A stretch of 64,000 nucleotides of DNA from Microbacterium sp. cf046 (GTDB taxonomy: Bacteria > Actinomycetota > Actinomycetes > Actinomycetales > Microbacteriaceae), in the NCBI RefSeq assembly GCF_900114345.1, contig NZ_FOZJ01000002.1, positions 496,001 through 560,000 of the forward strand. The letters run 5' to 3'. Position numbers and translations under genes: made by a program. The notes beneath the pieces were generated by a model. The model was given only the letters and a program-made list of their open reading frames with translations. It did no database searches and was not told the DNA's origin. Each line of letters begins with the position of its first letter. Position 1 is the first letter of the stretch. Below are positions 1 to 7,571 of the stretch, piece by piece.

Positions 1-2
1 CG

Positions 3-1205
3 CTCGTCCTGATCGCGGTCGCGACCACGAGCCACCTGGCCGCGCGCCGCTCCGACGCGCAGCGGACGCTGCTGGCCAAGCAGGCCCAGCTGCTGCGGCG
101 GGTGCTCGAGCGCACGCGTCGGCAGGAGCAGGAGGTGACCGAGGTCCTGGATGCCGTCGACTTCGGGGTCATCCGGATCGCGCCCGACGGACAGGTCGCG
201 GTCACGAATGAGGCCCACGGCCGCCTGCAGCAGGCGATCCGATCGGACGACGAGGAGTCGGCGGATCCCGTCGGCGCCGCCGACGAGGTGCCGGCCTTCC
301 GCGACGACGGGACCACCCGCCTGCCGCACGAAGAGCTGCCCGTCGAGCGGGCGCTTCGCGGCGAGGCGTTCGATGGACAGGTCGTGTGGTTCGGCCTCGA
401 GCCGGGGCCCCGACAGGCCCTCAGCATCACCGCGCGTCGCCTCACGGACTCCTCGGGGCAGGATGCCGGGGCGGTGGTCATCTCCCGCGATGTGACGACG
501 GAGCTGAATGCTCTTCGCGCGCGCGACGAGCTCGTCGCATCCGTCTCGCACGAGCTGCGCACCCCGCTCACCTCGATCCTCGGCTACCTGGATCTCGCGA
601 TCGAGGACCCCGAGCTTCCCGACCACCTGCGCGCCAACCTCGACATCGCCGAGCGCAATGCCGAACGCCTGCTCGGCATCATCGGCGACATCCTCGCGGC
701 ATCCAGCTCGTCGACGTCGGTGGAGGCGTCCCTGGTCCCGGTGTCGATCGACGCCCGCGACATCGTGCGGGCTTCGGCGGAGGCCCTCGCACCGCGCGCG
801 GGTGGTCGCGCGATCACGATCGACACGACAGGTCTCGAGGAGGCCTTCCTCTGGGCCGACCCGCTGCGGATCCGTCAGGTCGTCGACAACCTCCTCGCGA
901 ACGCGATCACCTACAACCGCGACGGGGGAACGGTCTACCTGGGCACCACGAGCGACGGCAGCTCGAGCTGGATCCTGGTGCGCGACACGGGCATGGGCAT
1001 GACCGAGGACGAGCGGGCCCGGCTGTTCCAGCGCTTCTACCGGGCAGCGCCGGCGCGGGGCGTCGGCACGGGGCTCGGGCTCGCCATCAGCCGCGACATC
1101 GTCCGCGCCCACGGGGGAGAGCTCGGCCTGCACAGCTCGCCCGGCGTCGGCTCGACCTTCGTCGTCAAACTCCCCGCCTCACGCTCGGAACGGAACAGCT
1201 CATGA
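3..1205 (+). CDS. Sensor histidine kinase, 5' truncated by the window edge
   Basis: The reading frame is open to the first bases of the window, so the true start lies upstream. The visible part begins with the end of a hydrophobic segment, then a charged helical linker rich in Gln and Arg. A PAS-like sensor region covers roughly nt 140-510. A HisKA dimerisation domain follows, with the H-box SHELRTPL; the phospho-acceptor His codon is at nt 549-551. The HATPase domain shows an N-box (DNLLANA), G1 (DTGMGM), F-box (LFQRFY) and G2 (GTGLGLAI), so the kinase looks catalytically intact. It is a membrane-bound kinase that would phosphorylate a response regulator; the OmpR-type regulator at 2423-3172 is the obvious candidate, although it is convergent. 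The stop overlaps the next start by 4 bp (ATGA), so the two are probably translationally coupled. The signal sensed cannot be told from the sequence. Confidence 0.9.
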   Translation, partial: LVLIAVATTSHLAARRSDAQRTLLAKQAQLLRRVLERTRRQEQEVTEVLDAVDFGVIRIAPDGQVAVTNEAHGRLQQAIRSDDEESADPVGAADEVPAFRDDGTTRLPHEELPVERALRGEAFDGQVVWFGLEPGPRQALSITARRLTDSSGQDAGAVVISRDVTTELNALRARDELVASVSHELRTPLTSILGYLDLAIEDPELPDHLRANLDIAERNAERLLGIIGDILAASSSSTSVEASLVPVSIDARDIVRASAEALAPRAGGRAITIDTTGLEEAFLWADPLRIRQVVDNLLANAITYNRDGGTVYLGTTSDGSSSWILVRDTGMGMTEDERARLFQRFYRAAPARGVGTGLGLAISRDIVRAHGGELGLHSSPGVGSTFVVKLPASRSERNSS

Positions 1206-2395
1206 TCCTGAACCTCGATCTGGACAGCGTGCTGGTGATGACCGCGCTCGTGGTCAACGTCAGCGGCATCCTGTTCATCGTCGAAACGCTGCTGCGCCGC
1301 GACGAGGGCGCCGGTCGCGTCTGGGCGCTCGCGTTCCTCGCGGCGATGCTCACCACGCTCGCCTACATCGTCTGGGCGCAGTCGCCCGACGCCTGGTGGG
1401 CGATCGCCGTGGGCAACGGGGCTTTCGTCGCAGGCACGGGATGCATGTGGCTCGGATGCCGCCGGTACAACGCGAGACGGATGGGCTGGTCCTCGGCCGC
1501 CGTGGCGGTGGCCGTGGTGGCGGCTGCGACTGCCGTCTTCGTCGCCGGACCCGCCGCGGGGGACTGGGCCGGGGCGCTGTGGATGTTCGTCGCGCTGATC
1601 GCATTCGCGGGCGCGGGCGCGGTCGAATGCCTGCGCGGCGAGCTGCGCGAGTCGCGGACGGCGTGGGTGCTGAGCGCGGTGTTCGCATTCCAGTCGCTCT
1701 ACTACCTCTCGCGGACGACCGCCTTCCTGACCTCCGGTCCGGAAAGCAGCCTGTTCCAGAGCGCGTTCGGCACGATCCCGACCAGCTTCGTCACGGTGAC
1801 GCTCACGATCGTCGCGGTCGTGGTCACATCCGTGCTGCGCGCATCGCGGGCTCCGATGCGCGGGCATCTGCGACCCGCGGGCTTCGGCACCGCGCGAGAC
1901 GGCATCCTGGCGCAGGACGTGTTCGACGGCGCGATGACCGACCTGTGCGAGCGGGCCAGATGGCGCTCCGAGCTGGTGGGTGTCATCGCCGTCCGCATCG
2001 ACGATCTCGAGCAGATCTCCACCGCGTTCGGCAGCGACGTGGCGCGGGCCGTCACCGAGACGTGGCGCACCGGTGTCCGCCGCCATGCGCCGTCGAACTC
2101 GTTCGTCGCCGAGGACGGACCGACAGGGCTGCTGGTCGGCGTGCTGGTCGATTCGCCCCGTGACGCACGACGCGAGGCAGCGGCGATCTATCGCGGACTG
2201 TTCGACGAGCTCGGCATGGTGGGCGGCGGAATGAGCGGCGACATCGGCGGCGTCATCCCAGTGGTGGGCGTCGGGGTCTCGCTGAGCGACACGACGGGCT
2301 ACGACGCGGAGACCTTGGCGGCCGTGGCGAGGGACGCCGCCAGCCGCGCGGCGACCAGCGTCGACACCTCGGTGCTGATCGGCGAGGCCGAATAG
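1202..2395 (+). CDS. Seven-helix membrane protein with degenerate GGDEF-like C-terminal domain
   Basis: This 397-aa protein has about seven hydrophobic segments in its first 225 residues, followed by a cytoplasmic domain of about 165 residues. The layout resembles membrane diguanylate cyclases: an N-terminal helix bundle, then a domain with the spacing of a GGDEF fold (a segment like VGVIAVRIDDLEQISTAFG, then a repeat of alpha/beta elements). No GG(D/E)EF signature is present; the corresponding turn reads SFVAEDGPTG. I therefore infer a degenerate, probably non-catalytic domain that may act as a regulatory or partner module. It is coupled to the upstream kinase gene by an ATGA overlap, so it is likely a component of that signalling system. 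The assignment to the GGDEF fold is an inference from spacing and secondary structure; the membrane part is certain. Confidence 0.7.
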   Translation: MILNLDLDSVLVMTALVVNVSGILFIVETLLRRDEGAGRVWALAFLAAMLTTLAYIVWAQSPDAWWAIAVGNGAFVAGTGCMWLGCRRYNARRMGWSSAAVAVAVVAAATAVFVAGPAAGDWAGALWMFVALIAFAGAGAVECLRGELRESRTAWVLSAVFAFQSLYYLSRTTAFLTSGPESSLFQSAFGTIPTSFVTVTLTIVAVVVTSVLRASRAPMRGHLRPAGFGTARDGILAQDVFDGAMTDLCERARWRSELVGVIAVRIDDLEQISTAFGSDVARAVTETWRTGVRRHAPSNSFVAEDGPTGLLVGVLVDSPRDARREAAAIYRGLFDELGMVGGGMSGDIGGVIPVVGVGVSLSDTTGYDAETLAAVARDAASRAATSVDTSVLIGEAE

Positions 2396-2422
2396 CGGTA
2401 TCCGCCGCCGGCGCAGCGGGCC

Positions 2423-3172
2423 TCAGGCGGTGAGCCGGTATCCCACACCGCGCACGGTCTCGATCCAGCGCGGACTCGCGGGCGACTCGCCGAGCTTTCG
2501 GCGGAGGTTCGCGACGTGCACCTCGATCGCGCGCGCGTCGCTGTCGCTGACGAACTCGACGCCCGTGTACTGCTCGCCCCGCAGCATGAGGGCGAGGTCG
2601 GATTTCGCGCGGACCCGCCGGCCCGACCCGAGCAGATCGGCCAGGATGTCGAACTCGCTGCGCGTGAGATCCAGGTCGGCGCCGTCGACCGTCACGATGC
2701 GGGTGTCGGGGTTGAGGCGAACGCCCTGATGCTCGAGCCACCCCACCGGAGTCTGGTCCGGGCCGGCCGCCACCGGCATGGGCGTCGTCGCGAGGTGGTG
2801 GCGCGGGCGACGCAGCATGGCGTCGATGCGTGCGCGCAGCTCACGCGGCCGGAAGGGCTTGGCGACGTAGTCGTCCGCGCCGGCCTCGAGCCCCTGCAGG
2901 GCGTCGATCTCCTCGGTGCGGGCGCTCAGCATCACGATGTAGGTCGAGCTGACTGCTCGAATGCGCTTGGCGGTCTCGAAGCCGTCCATCCCCGGCATGT
3001 TGACATCGAGCGTCGTGACGAGAGGCTGGTGCTGGCGGATGAGCTCGAGGCCGTCCTCGCCGCTGCCGGCGCCGTACACGGTGAAACCCGCCTGCGCGAG
3101 GACGGCCGAAAGGAGCGACCGGATGTCTTCCTCATCCTCGATCACGACCGCGACGCGCGACTCTTCCACCAT
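2423..3172 (-). CDS. OmpR/PhoB-family response regulator
   Basis: A 249-aa two-domain regulator. The receiver domain has the acidic pair E12/D13, phospho-acceptor D56 (in LDVNMPGMDGFE), the switch Ser at about 83 (MLSA) and the conserved Lys105 (AKPF). A C-terminal winged-helix DNA-binding domain follows, with LTRSEFDIL, then EVHVANLRRKLGE and a final WIETVRGVGYRL, which is typical of OmpR/PhoB regulators. I chose the ATG at 3172 because GGAAGG lies just upstream and the receiver domain starts directly after; an in-frame ATG at 3268 would add 32 residues without homology to the family. It is convergent with the kinase operon 1-2395, 27 nt away, and is probably that kinase's partner. Such regulators bind direct repeats spaced 11 bp, and an array of that kind lies at 3571-3614. 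Confidence 0.92.
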   Translation of the reverse strand: MVEESRVAVVIEDEEDIRSLLSAVLAQAGFTVYGAGSGEDGLELIRQHQPLVTTLDVNMPGMDGFETAKRIRAVSSTYIVMLSARTEEIDALQGLEAGADDYVAKPFRPRELRARIDAMLRRPRHHLATTPMPVAAGPDQTPVGWLEHQGVRLNPDTRIVTVDGADLDLTRSEFDILADLLGSGRRVRAKSDLALMLRGEQYTGVEFVSDSDARAIEVHVANLRRKLGESPASPRWIETVRGVGYRLTA

Positions 3173-3365
3173 TGCACCTTCCGGCGCACGAGAGACGATC
3201 GCCGGCGCCTGGACGTCGGTCAGGATATCCCAGAATGCGGTCTGGAATCTGCGGTCGGTGTCGCTCATGCCGGCCGGGCCACGGCGCCGGCACGAGCGAC
3301 ACTCCGCGTGAGGCGGGAGGTCGGCCCCATCGCCTCCGCCTCCGCAGAAGCCCGAAGAACGGTAT

Positions 3366-3397
3366 GGGATGGCGATCGCCCCCACGATCGCCATCCC
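3366..3397. terminator. Perfect 13-bp hairpin in the 3173-3662 gap
   Basis: The arm GGGATGGCGATCG (3366-3378) is repeated as its exact reverse complement at 3385-3397 around a 6-nt loop. There is no U-run on either side, so this may be a bidirectional terminator or an RNA structure in the leader of the response-regulator transcript. No coding sequence I trust lies beside it. Apart from this hairpin and the direct-repeat array at 3571-3614, I see nothing in the 490-bp stretch 3173-3662. Confidence 0.55.
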
Positions 3398-3570
3398 GCC
3401 GTACCGAGAGCGGATCCCGTGCGTCGCATCGCGCCCCTGCGGCGCGAACGGACGACCGCGTGATGGGTGGACGCCACACAGTCGCGTCCACCAGTCATCG
3501 CACGCCCTCCCCCAGACGCCGTCCGAGGATCCGCTTTCAATCGGGTTGCCACCGACGATACGGCGACGGA

Positions 3571-3614
3571 CTCAAGCCAGGCTCAGGGCGCCCTCAGGAC
3601 TGGCTGAGGTTCTC
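3571..3614. promoter_or_regulatory. Four 11-bp direct repeats, candidate OmpR-type operator
   Basis: Four consecutive units start at 3571, 3582, 3593 and 3604, exactly 11 bp apart: CTCAAGCCAGG, CTCAGGGCGCC, CTCAGGACTGG and CTGAGGTTCTC. The conserved core is CTCAGG. Winged-helix OmpR/PhoB regulators bind head-to-tail half-sites one helical turn apart, and such a regulator is encoded at 2423-3172. The array ends 48 nt before the coaE start and is about 400 nt from the regulator start, so the controlled gene is uncertain. Confidence 0.6.
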
Positions 3615-3662
3615 GCGGATCCGCTGCGCCGGCACGGGTGCGCGGCATGGCATCCTCGATGC

Positions 3663-4295
3663 ATGCCACTGGTCGCACTCACCGGGGGGATCGCCTCGGG
3701 CAAGTCCACGATCGCCCGCCGCCTCGCGGAGCACGGAGCGGTCGTCGTCGACGCCGACCAGGTCGTGCGAGACGTGCAGCAGCCGGGATCCGCGGTGCTG
3801 GCCGCGATCGCGGCGGAATTCGGCGAGGAGATGCTGCATCCGGACGGCTCGCTGGACCGTGCGGGCCTGGGCTCGCGGGTGTTCGGCGACGCGGAGGCGG
3901 TCACACGGCTCAACGCGATCGTGCACCCCGCCGTGCGGCAGGAATCGAAGCGGCAGTTCGACGAGGCGTTCGCGGCGGACCGTGATGCGGTCGTCGTGTA
4001 CGACGTGCCGCTCCTCGCCGAAGCCCGGCTCGGCGACCCGTGGGACCTCATCGTCGTGGCGCACGCGCCCGTCGAGGTGCGAGCGCGCCGACTCGTCGAG
4101 CTTCGGGGCCTCAGCGCCGCCGACGCGGCGGCCCGGATCGGGTCGCAGGTGTCAGACGAGGAGCGGCTGCGGATCGCCGATGTCGTCATCGACACCGCGG
4201 GATCGCTCGAGGAGACTCGCGAGCAGGTCGATGAGCTGTGGGGCTCTCTGTCCAGGCGCATCGAGGACAGGCGGGCCGGGCGCCGCGTAAACTGA
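3663..4295 (+). CDS. coaE: Dephospho-CoA kinase
   Basis: A 210-aa protein that phosphorylates the 3'-hydroxyl of dephospho-CoA with ATP, the last step of coenzyme A synthesis, in the cytoplasm. The P-loop GGIASGKST is at residues 8-16, followed by the DADQVVRD motif that binds substrate, the H-P-x-V segment (IVHPAVR) and the YDVPLLAE motif, all expected for CoaE. Length is normal for the family. The start ATG at 3663 places the P-loop at the usual distance from the N-terminus; the open frame upstream (from 3369) has no CoaE-like sequence and crosses the repeat array. A Gly-rich orphan gene follows 24 nt downstream, then uvrB. Confidence 0.95.
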   Translation: MPLVALTGGIASGKSTIARRLAEHGAVVVDADQVVRDVQQPGSAVLAAIAAEFGEEMLHPDGSLDRAGLGSRVFGDAEAVTRLNAIVHPAVRQESKRQFDEAFAADRDAVVVYDVPLLAEARLGDPWDLIVVAHAPVEVRARRLVELRGLSAADAAARIGSQVSDEERLRIADVVIDTAGSLEETREQVDELWGSLSRRIEDRRAGRRVN

Positions 4296-4319
4296 TCGCA
4301 CCAGCGATGGAGGTGCGCC

Positions 4320-4973
4320 ATGGGATTCCTCTCGAAGTTCCGCCGCCGCAAGAACCCGTACGCGGCGGTCACCGAGGAAGAGCAGATCGCGCGATACGTC
4401 TACCTGCTCAACACGCTGCCGGCGAGCGTCATCGAAAGTGCGCACGCCGCCGCGTTCAAGGATCTCTCCTCGTCCCAGCGGCGCGAGATGCTCGAGCAGC
4501 TCCGGCCGTTCATGTCGGATGCCGAGCGCTCCGCGCCCTCCGACGACCCGAATCTGCTCGCGAAGCTCGTCCGCCGCGCAGAGGAGCGCCGGACGGCTCG
4601 TGCAGCGGCCGGTGCCGGGCCGGACGCCGAGGCCGAGGCATCCGTCCGCACGACCACGGCGACCGTGGACCCGAACTACGTCGATCCGCGTACGGTCATG
4701 GCGCAGACGGGCGTGATGAGCCTCGTCGCGTATCAGTTCCTGCTCACGAGCTCCGTCTCGGCGTACTTCACCGTCGGCGCCGGCTCGCTGGCGATCGGCG
4801 ATCAGCCGGGATGGGTGGGCGACACGTTCGATCCGGGATCGGCGGGCGGCATCGACGCCGCGGGCGCCGGCGGCTATGACGGCGGCGGAGGCTTCGACGG
4901 AGGCGGCTTCGGAGGCGGGTTCGACGGCGGCGGCTTCGGCGGTGGCTTCGACGGCGGCGGTGGCTTCGGCTGA
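4320..4973 (+). CDS. Uncharacterised protein with Gly/Asp/Phe-rich tail
   Basis: A 217-aa protein I do not recognise. The N-terminus is basic (KFRRRKN) and is followed by a helical, soluble-looking region of about 90 residues (around FKDLSSSQRREMLEQLRPFM), then a charged linker. Residues from about 185 to the end are low complexity, built of GGFDGGG and FGGG units. There is no signal peptide and no clear membrane helix. Translation is well supported: GGAGGTG precedes the ATG by a good distance, and a -10-like TAAACT lies at 4288-4293, inside the end of coaE. Codon use looks like its neighbours. The tail suggests a flexible or self-associating segment, but no function can be given. Confidence 0.75.
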   Translation: MGFLSKFRRRKNPYAAVTEEEQIARYVYLLNTLPASVIESAHAAAFKDLSSSQRREMLEQLRPFMSDAERSAPSDDPNLLAKLVRRAEERRTARAAAGAGPDAEAEASVRTTTATVDPNYVDPRTVMAQTGVMSLVAYQFLLTSSVSAYFTVGAGSLAIGDQPGWVGDTFDPGSAGGIDAAGAGGYDGGGGFDGGGFGGGFDGGGFGGGFDGGGGFG

Positions 4974-5008
4974 GGGCGAACGCCCGCCGCGATGTCGGGG
5001 GCCCCGCA

Positions 5009-5014
5009 TAATCT
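5009..5014 (+). promoter_or_regulatory. -10 element of uvrB, 6 nt before the start
   Basis: TAATCT ends 6 nt before the uvrB ATG and no ribosome binding site lies between, so the mRNA probably starts at or next to the initiation codon (leaderless). Confidence 0.55.
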
Positions 5015-5020
5015 GGTCTG

Positions 5021-7102
5021 ATGCAGACGACACGATCCGTGCGGCCGTTCGAGGTCGTCAGCGAGTACGTGCCCTCGGGCGATCAGCCGCAGGCGATCGC
5101 CGACCTCGCGGCCCGCATCAATGCGGGTGAGACCGATGTCGTGCTGCTCGGCGCGACCGGAACCGGCAAGTCGGCGACCACGGCCTGGCTGATCGAGCAG
5201 GTGCAGCGCCCGACACTGGTGCTCGCCCACAACAAGACGCTCGCCGCTCAGCTCGCGAACGAGTTCCGCGACCTGATGCCCCACAACGCCGTCGAGTACT
5301 TCGTGTCGTACTACGACTACTACCAGCCCGAGGCATACGTCCCGCAGACCGACACCTTCATCGAAAAGGACTCGTCGGTCAACGCCGAGGTCGAGCGACT
5401 GCGCCATTCGACGACGAACTCGCTGCTGAGCCGCCGCGACGTGATCGTCGTCTCGACCGTGTCGTGCATCTACGGCCTCGGGGCTCCCGAGGAGTACATG
5501 CGCGCCATGGTGGCGCTGCAGGTGGGGGAGCGGTACGACCGCGACGCCCTGATCCGCAAGTTCATCGCGATGCAGTACAACCGCAACGACGTCGACTTCT
5601 CCCGCGGCAACTTCCGCGTCCGTGGCGACACGATCGAGATCATCCCGGTCTACGAGGAGTACGCGATCCGGATCGAGCTGTTCGGAGACGAGATCGAAGC
5701 GCTCTACATGCTGCATCCGCTCACCGGCGATGTCGTGCAGCGCCTGGACTCGGTGCCGATCTTCCCGGCATCCCACTACGTCGCCGGGACCGAGACAGTG
5801 CAGCGCGCGATCGGCACGATCGAAGCGGAGCTGGAGGTGCGGCTGAAGGAGCTCGAATCGCAGGGGAAGCTCCTCGAGGCGCAGCGCCTCCGCATGCGCA
5901 CGTCGTTCGATCTCGAGATGCTGCAGCAGCTCGGGTTCTGCTCCGGGATCGAGAACTACTCGCGCCACCTCGACGGCAGGGCGCCGGGAGAGGCGCCCCA
6001 TTGCCTGCTGGACTTCTTCCCCGATGACTTCCTCGTCGTGATCGACGAGTCGCACGCGACCGTTCCGCAGATCGGCGCGATGTACGAAGGCGACGCCTCG
6101 CGCAAGCGCACCCTCGTCGAGCACGGGTTCCGCCTGCCCAGCGCGATGGACAACCGCCCGCTGCGCTGGGACGAGTTCAAGGACCGCGTCGGCCAGACCG
6201 TGTACCTCTCGGCCACCCCCGGCCGGTACGAGATGGGCATCGCGGACGGCGTCGTCGAGCAGATCATCCGGCCTACCGGCCTGGTCGATCCGCAGATCAT
6301 CGTGAAGCCGTCGAAGGGGCAGATCGACGACCTGCTCGAGGAGATCAGGGTGCGGGCGTCGCGTGACGAACGCGTGCTCGTCACCACCCTGACCAAGAAG
6401 ATGGCCGAAGAGCTCACCGACTTCCTGGGTGAGCACGGGGTGCGCGTCCGGTACCTGCACTCGGATGTCGACACGCTGCGCCGAGTCGAGCTGCTGACCG
6501 AGCTGCGGGCAGGGGTCTACGACGTGCTGGTGGGCATCAACCTGCTCCGTGAGGGTCTCGACCTGCCCGAGGTGTCGCTGGTCGCGATCCTGGATGCCGA
6601 CAAGGAGGGCTTCCTCCGATCGGGGACCTCGCTCATCCAGACGATCGGCCGCGCCGCGCGCAATGTCTCCGGCGAGGTGCACATGTACGCCGACACGGTG
6701 ACCGACTCCATGCGGGCGGCGATCGGCGAGACGGACCGGCGCCGCGAGAAGCAGGTCGCGTACAACGTCGAGAACGGCATCGATCCGACGCCGCTGCGCA
6801 AGAAGATCGCGGACATCACGGATGTGCTCGCCCGCGAGGGCGCCGACACGGCGGCGATGATGTCGAAGCGCAATGCCGCCAAGCTCAAGTCGGGCAAGGG
6901 CAGGTCGCCCACGCCGCAGCTCCGGCGCGAGGGGATCGCCGCAGAGGGAGCAGAGCAGCTCGAGGCCACGATCTTCGACCTGTCGAATCAGATGCTCGCG
7001 GCCGCCGGCGAGTTGAAGTTCGAGCTCGCGGCACGCCTGCGCGACGAAGTGCAGGACATGAAGAAGGAGCTGCGCGCCATGGAGCGCGCCGGCCACGCCT
7101 GA
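5021..7102 (+). CDS. uvrB: Excinuclease ABC subunit B
   Basis: A 693-aa DEAD-like helicase that verifies DNA damage delivered by UvrA and then recruits UvrC in nucleotide excision repair. The Walker A motif GATGTGKS is at residues 44-51. The beta-hairpin that inserts into the DNA ([20 protein letters not shown]) is at about 96-115, the Walker B is VIDESH, and the C-terminal helicase motifs include QTIGRAARN. The protein ends with a UVR domain (about 650-690) that contacts UvrC. No ribosome binding site precedes the ATG; TAATCT ends 6 nt upstream, pointing to a leaderless transcript. The stop codon lies in the first unit of the 48-bp tandem repeat that follows. uvrA and uvrC are encoded 3.5 kb downstream. 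Confidence 0.98.
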   Translation: MQTTRSVRPFEVVSEYVPSGDQPQAIADLAARINAGETDVVLLGATGTGKSATTAWLIEQVQRPTLVLAHNKTLAAQLANEFRDLMPHNAVEYFVSYYDYYQPEAYVPQTDTFIEKDSSVNAEVERLRHSTTNSLLSRRDVIVVSTVSCIYGLGAPEEYMRAMVALQVGERYDRDALIRKFIAMQYNRNDVDFSRGNFRVRGDTIEIIPVYEEYAIRIELFGDEIEALYMLHPLTGDVVQRLDSVPIFPASHYVAGTETVQRAIGTIEAELEVRLKELESQGKLLEAQRLRMRTSFDLEMLQQLGFCSGIENYSRHLDGRAPGEAPHCLLDFFPDDFLVVIDESHATVPQIGAMYEGDASRKRTLVEHGFRLPSAMDNRPLRWDEFKDRVGQTVYLSATPGRYEMGIADGVVEQIIRPTGLVDPQIIVKPSKGQIDDLLEEIRVRASRDERVLVTTLTKKMAEELTDFLGEHGVRVRYLHSDVDTLRRVELLTELRAGVYDVLVGINLLREGLDLPEVSLVAILDADKEGFLRSGTSLIQTIGRAARNVSGEVHMYADTVTDSMRAAIGETDRRREKQVAYNVENGIDPTPLRKKIADITDVLAREGADTAAMMSKRNAAKLKSGKGRSPTPQLRREGIAAEGAEQLEATIFDLSNQMLAAAGELKFELAARLRDEVQDMKKELRAMERAGHA

Positions 7103-7292
7103 ACACGCCGTTCGTCAAGGGGGGAGCGCAGCGTCTCCGATGACGCCTGAACACCCCCGTTCGTTGAGCGAGGAGCGCAGCGTCTCCCACCACGCCTGAC
7201 ACCCCCGTTCGTTGAGCGAGGAGCGCAGCGTCTCCCACCACGCCCGAACACCCCGTTCGTTGAGCGAGAAGCGCAGCGACGAGACGAAACGC
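7094..7292. repeat. Four-unit 48-bp tandem repeat downstream of uvrB
   Basis: Four units start at about 7094, 7142, 7191 and 7239 (period 48-49 bp). The shared core is GTTCGTTGAGCGAGGAGC followed by GCAGCG. Unit 1 is the most diverged; units 2 and 3 are nearly identical; unit 4 ends with GACGAGACGAAACGCC instead of TCTCCCAC. Unit 1 contains the uvrB stop codon, and the bases around it (ACGCCTGA) are copied in units 2 and 3. This suggests tandem duplication that included the very end of uvrB. The array ends at the stop codon of the gene at 7293-7529. Confidence 0.85.
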
Positions 7293-7529
7293 CTAGGGGC
7301 AGTGCATCAGCGGCTTCGGACCGGTCCGATCGAAGGTGTGCGCCGTCATCGGCGCGCCGCACAGCGGGCATGCGCGCTCTGCACGCTCTGCGACGCTCGG
7401 CGGGGGAGTCGTCTCATACGGTCCGACTGCGGCCGGTCCCGCGAGGCGGATGAGCTTGGCGTTGATCCACGCGTACCAGCCACCCGCCTCCTCAACCTGG
7501 CGGCGGACCGGGATCCTGTCACTCGTCAT
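7293..7529 (-). CDS. Small zinc-ribbon-like protein
   Basis: A 78-aa protein of unknown function. The N-terminal half is a helical segment (VEEAGGWYAWINAKLIRLAG). The C-terminal half carries CPLCGAPM and, 18 residues after its second Cys, a terminal HCP. This gives three Cys and one His, enough for a small zinc site. It starts with ATG at 7529, and TACACT (minus strand, 7541-7536) ends exactly 6 nt before it, so the mRNA is probably leaderless. It is divergent from the OhrR-like regulator gene across only 42 bp, so the two are likely co-regulated. Its stop codon touches the tandem repeat array. Coding status is supported by the promoter geometry and by the Cys pattern. Confidence 0.7.
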   Translation of the reverse strand: MTSDRIPVRRQVEEAGGWYAWINAKLIRLAGPAAVGPYETTPPPSVAERAERACPLCGAPMTAHTFDRTGPKPLMHCP

Positions 7530-7571
7530 GTATTTAGTGTATTAATCATTTGTGCACGATAGGATGAAACT
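7530..7571. promoter_or_regulatory. Compact divergent promoter between zinc-ribbon gene and OhrR-like gene
   Basis: This 42-bp spacer is markedly AT-rich for this genome. It holds TACACT (minus, 7541-7536) and TAGGAT (plus, 7560-7565), each 6 nt before its start codon and separated by 18 bp. The -35 region of each promoter must overlap the -10 of the other. A MarR-family regulator bound here would be expected to control both genes. I see no perfect long palindrome. Confidence 0.6.

Noticed and set aside
386..1201. Long upstream extension of the membrane-protein frame through the kinase gene
   Set aside because: The extension is Arg/Pro/His-rich out-of-frame reading of the kinase; ATG 1202 overlaps the kinase stop as ATGA and begins a normal membrane protein.
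3369..3662. N-terminal extension of CoaE
   Set aside because: It crosses the hairpin and direct-repeat array and would place the P-loop about 100 residues from the N-terminus, unlike any CoaE.
4974..4985. GGGCG-AA-CGCCC palindrome before uvrB as a LexA box or terminator
   Set aside because: The loop of 2 nt is too tight for a terminator and the sequence does not match the actinobacterial LexA consensus.
6885..7371. Minus-strand frames with repeated peptides (for example SPLDERR units) across the tandem repeat
   Set aside because: The peptide repeats simply reflect the 48-bp DNA repeat; there is no ribosome binding site and the frames run antisense into uvrB.
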